This document shows, piece after piece, positions 63,663 through 64,000 of a DNA stretch of 64,000 bases. The stretch comes from a virus: positions 1 through 64,000 of the IMG/VR virus record IMGVR_UViG_3300032080_000002; one strand, given 5' to 3'. Each line of letters begins with the position of its first letter. Position 1 is the stretch's first letter. The notes beneath the pieces were generated by a model. The model was not told the DNA's origin, ran no database searches, and saw only the letters and a list, made by a program, of their open reading frames with translations. The translations under genes were made by a program, and so were the position numbers.

Positions 63663-64000
63663 TTAATCAGGCTTATAAAATGATTGAAATCTTTGAATTC
63701 CCAAGTAGTCGGCTGAACTAAACAAACAATCGCCACTTCCTGCTAATAACTCTGCTCCGTCTTCACCCAACATTACTTTACTGTCTACGGCTTTCGGAAC
63801 TCTCAAGCATGTAATAACACTTAGATTTACTTTCATGTCACCCTCTATCACTTTGACAGATGCTCTTTGTGTCGCTGCTAAAACTCTGAATCCAGAAGAA
63901 CGCCCTTTTTGTAGTATTCTTTTTAGATTGTTTGAAAGCTCACTTTTTTTACCTGCTGATGCTACTGCATCTGCGAATTCGTCAAATACAATGAGGACTT
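63663..64000 (-). CDS. FtsK/SpoIIIE-like DNA translocase, C-terminal part (cut by the window end)
   Basis: The last about 112 residues of a protein that continues past 64000. The frame reads VLIVFDEFADAVAS (Walker B with acidic DE), LKRILQKGRSSGFRVLAATQR (sensor region), VIEGDMKVNLSVITCLRVP, VDSKVMLGEDGAELLAG and SGDCLFSS. These are the FtsK/SpoIIIE motor-core motifs in the correct order. There is no sign of the gamma (DNA-recognition) domain after the motor. A hexameric dsDNA pump is expected for such proteins. In a phage it could help replication, segregation or plasmid-like transfer. The start is outside the window. Confidence 0.82.
   Translation of the reverse strand, partial: VLIVFDEFADAVASAGKKSELSNNLKRILQKGRSSGFRVLAATQRASVKVIEGDMKVNLSVITCLRVPKAVDSKVMLGEDGAELLAGSGDCLFSSADYLGIQRFQSFYKPD

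Noticed and set aside
1-64000. CRISPR arrays, rRNA genes, integrase, retron or CBASS-type operons
   Set aside because: I looked for regular direct repeats with spacers, conserved rRNA segments and tyrosine/serine recombinase, reverse transcriptase or nucleotide-cyclase motifs and saw none.

Overview
The window reads as most of one tailed-phage genome from a member of the Bacteroidota, most likely Flavobacteriia (Chryseobacterium/Flavobacterium type). The DNA is AT-rich and most genes lack Shine-Dalgarno sequences. Promoters fit the Bacteroidota pattern TTG-N19..21-TAnnTTTG. Several families are typical of that phylum: a DUF3127-type OB-fold protein, an Hc1-type histone H1-like protein, and a muzzle/stabilization protein of the kind known from crAss-like podoviruses. 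No integrase, plasmid partition gene or DNA polymerase is visible. Both ends are open: the right end cuts an FtsK-like gene. So prophage, free phage and phage-plasmid cannot be told apart.

Layout. (1) 1-6.3 kb is accessory: a BRO-type antirepressor, an IS1595/ISXO2-like transposase with a small companion gene, a 119-nt attC-like hairpin followed by two cargo genes, a promoter-gene-terminator mini-unit, and a LuxR-type HTH regulator. (2) 6.3-7.5 kb is a control region with a small Cro/CI-like repressor between two related inverted-repeat operators and two good promoters. (3) 7.5-15.3 kb (+) is a long run of tightly packed small early genes, starting with a phage N6-adenine methyltransferase and including a cysteine-peptidase-like protein, a DUF5662-like protein and a HicB-like protein. 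(4) 15.4-23.9 kb (-) is a nucleic-acid module: HNH nucleases, MazG-like protein, SSB-like protein, RuvC-like resolvase, histone H1-like protein, ClpP-like protein and a degenerate tRNA-like RNA. (5) 23.9-55.7 kb is the virion module: scaffold, major capsid and connector proteins (+); portal and large terminase (-); ring-like and muzzle proteins, internal proteins and a 3080-residue polyvalent protein (+); then divergent fibre genes with shared Ig/cadherin-like modules and a tail protein with an SGNH hydrolase. (6) 55.8-58.4 kb (+) is lysis: holin, spanin-like protein, N-acetylmuramidase. (7) 58.5-64 kb (-) is replication/modification: HTH protein, DnaC-like loader, DnaD-like protein, C5-cytosine methyltransferase, HAD hydrolase and an FtsK-like translocase.

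The most informative signal beyond the genes is a promoter family. All five operon starts in the virion module carry TTAGCAA (one copy ACAGCAA) placed exactly 32 nt before a TAnnTTTG -7 box, on both strands. The early promoters instead have a -33 TTG and no TTAGCAA. This suggests a phage-specific late switch in which a DNA-binding activator (or sigma factor) replaces recognition of the -33 element and coordinates head, packaging, ejection and fibre operons that point in opposite directions.
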